DNA from: CAZGSN01 sp964371655
Lineage (GTDB): Bacteria > Desulfobacterota > Binatia > HRBIN30
Direction: 5' to 3'
DNA length: 31,371 nucleotides
Assembly: GCA_964371655.1 (NCBI GenBank)
Contig: CAYJOD010000075.1
Location: 1-31,371, forward strand
The position numbers were made by a program, and so were the translations under genes. Positions 31,206 to 31,371 of this stretch are shown here, one piece after another. The first letter of the stretch is position 1; the number at the start of each line of letters is the position of its first letter. A model generated the notes under the pieces. That model worked only from the letters and a program-made list of their open reading frames with translations, was not told the origin of the DNA and ran no database searches.

Positions 31206-31371
31206 AATCACCACAGAGACACCGAGACACAGAGAAGAAGAGAAAATGGATTTGAAGTCGAGGACGCCTCCCCAGGTCCGTTGCATGCTGTCGAGGCGAT
31301 CACCGTCTTGCATTTGAGCCGGAAAAACTCAGTTGGGACCACGGATTTCACGGATCAACACGGATAAGGAA
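31206..31371. repeat. Two repeat arms at the window edge
   Basis: CACCACAGAGACACCGAG then ACACAGAGAAG (31209-31240) is an arm related to cassettes A-C. ACCACGGATTTCACGGATC then AACACGGATAAGG (31339-31369) is an arm of the CGGATGAACACGGAT family. The matching right arms would lie beyond the window. The order, first family then second, repeats what is seen at 28746-28880. Confidence 0.6.

Noticed and set aside
29714..31207. A 497-residue minus-strand frame opposite homoserine dehydrogenase
   Set aside because: Composition is antisense-like and the plus-strand gene is certain.

Overview
The window is GC-rich chromosomal DNA from a free-living, probably Gram-negative, uncultured bacterium. The mix of acyl-CoA metabolism, a secreted protein with a CSLREA-like N-terminus, Thr/Pro linkers and a dockerin-like C-terminus, and intergenic regions full of short inverted repeats resembles soil and groundwater lineages once grouped with the Deltaproteobacteria, such as Binatota or Desulfobacterota. 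That placement is inferred from gene style; there is no marker gene here. I saw no rRNA, tRNA, CRISPR array, transposase or phage gene.

Layout. 1-4.8 kb: an acyl-CoA dehydrogenase followed by the N-terminal stub of a second one, a small membrane protein, a GNAT acetyltransferase, and a COG2403-type P-loop protein (cyclic 2,3-diphosphoglycerate synthetase family) translationally coupled to a broken carbamate kinase start. 4.8-13.1 kb: a stress and redox block with Fe-type superoxide dismutase, a two-CBS protein, Hsp20, a degenerate receiver protein, a FixL-like haem-PAS histidine kinase, a FixJ-like response regulator, a mannose-1-phosphate guanylyltransferase-like enzyme and UspA. 13.1-16.1 kb: a large secreted beta-helix/cohesin-like/dockerin-like protein and a nucleoside 2-deoxyribosyltransferase-like protein. 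16.7-18.5 kb: a coupled MetE-like and AAC(3)-like pair. 18.9-23.6 kb: a LarA-like protein, a DksA/TraR protein, metF with a small companion gene, and a crotonase without its catalytic glutamates. 24.1-31.2 kb: RNase E/G, a secreted protein, a class I aminotransferase, a helical unknown and homoserine dehydrogenase.

The most coherent biological signal is the block at 5.8-13.1 kb. CBS, Hsp20, haem-PAS kinase, LuxR-type regulator and Usp are the gene classes found in oxygen- and NO-responsive dormancy regulons (DosR in mycobacteria, FixLJ/ANR types in proteobacteria). Two clustered palindromic boxes built on TACGTRCGTA flank the kinase/regulator operon, one in the hsp20/receiver divergent region and one before the nucleotidyltransferase gene, and are good candidates for the FixJ-like operator.

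The second signal is in the gaps between genes. Almost every intergenic region holds an inverted-repeat cassette. Two 156-base cassettes (6365 and 23658) match along their whole length. Others share arms but carry different cores, and several are pairs of hairpins in inverted orientation. Three gaps also hold gene relics (acyl-CoA dehydrogenase, carbamate kinase, acetyl-CoA synthetase), so these regions look like sites of repeated deletion and repeat turnover.
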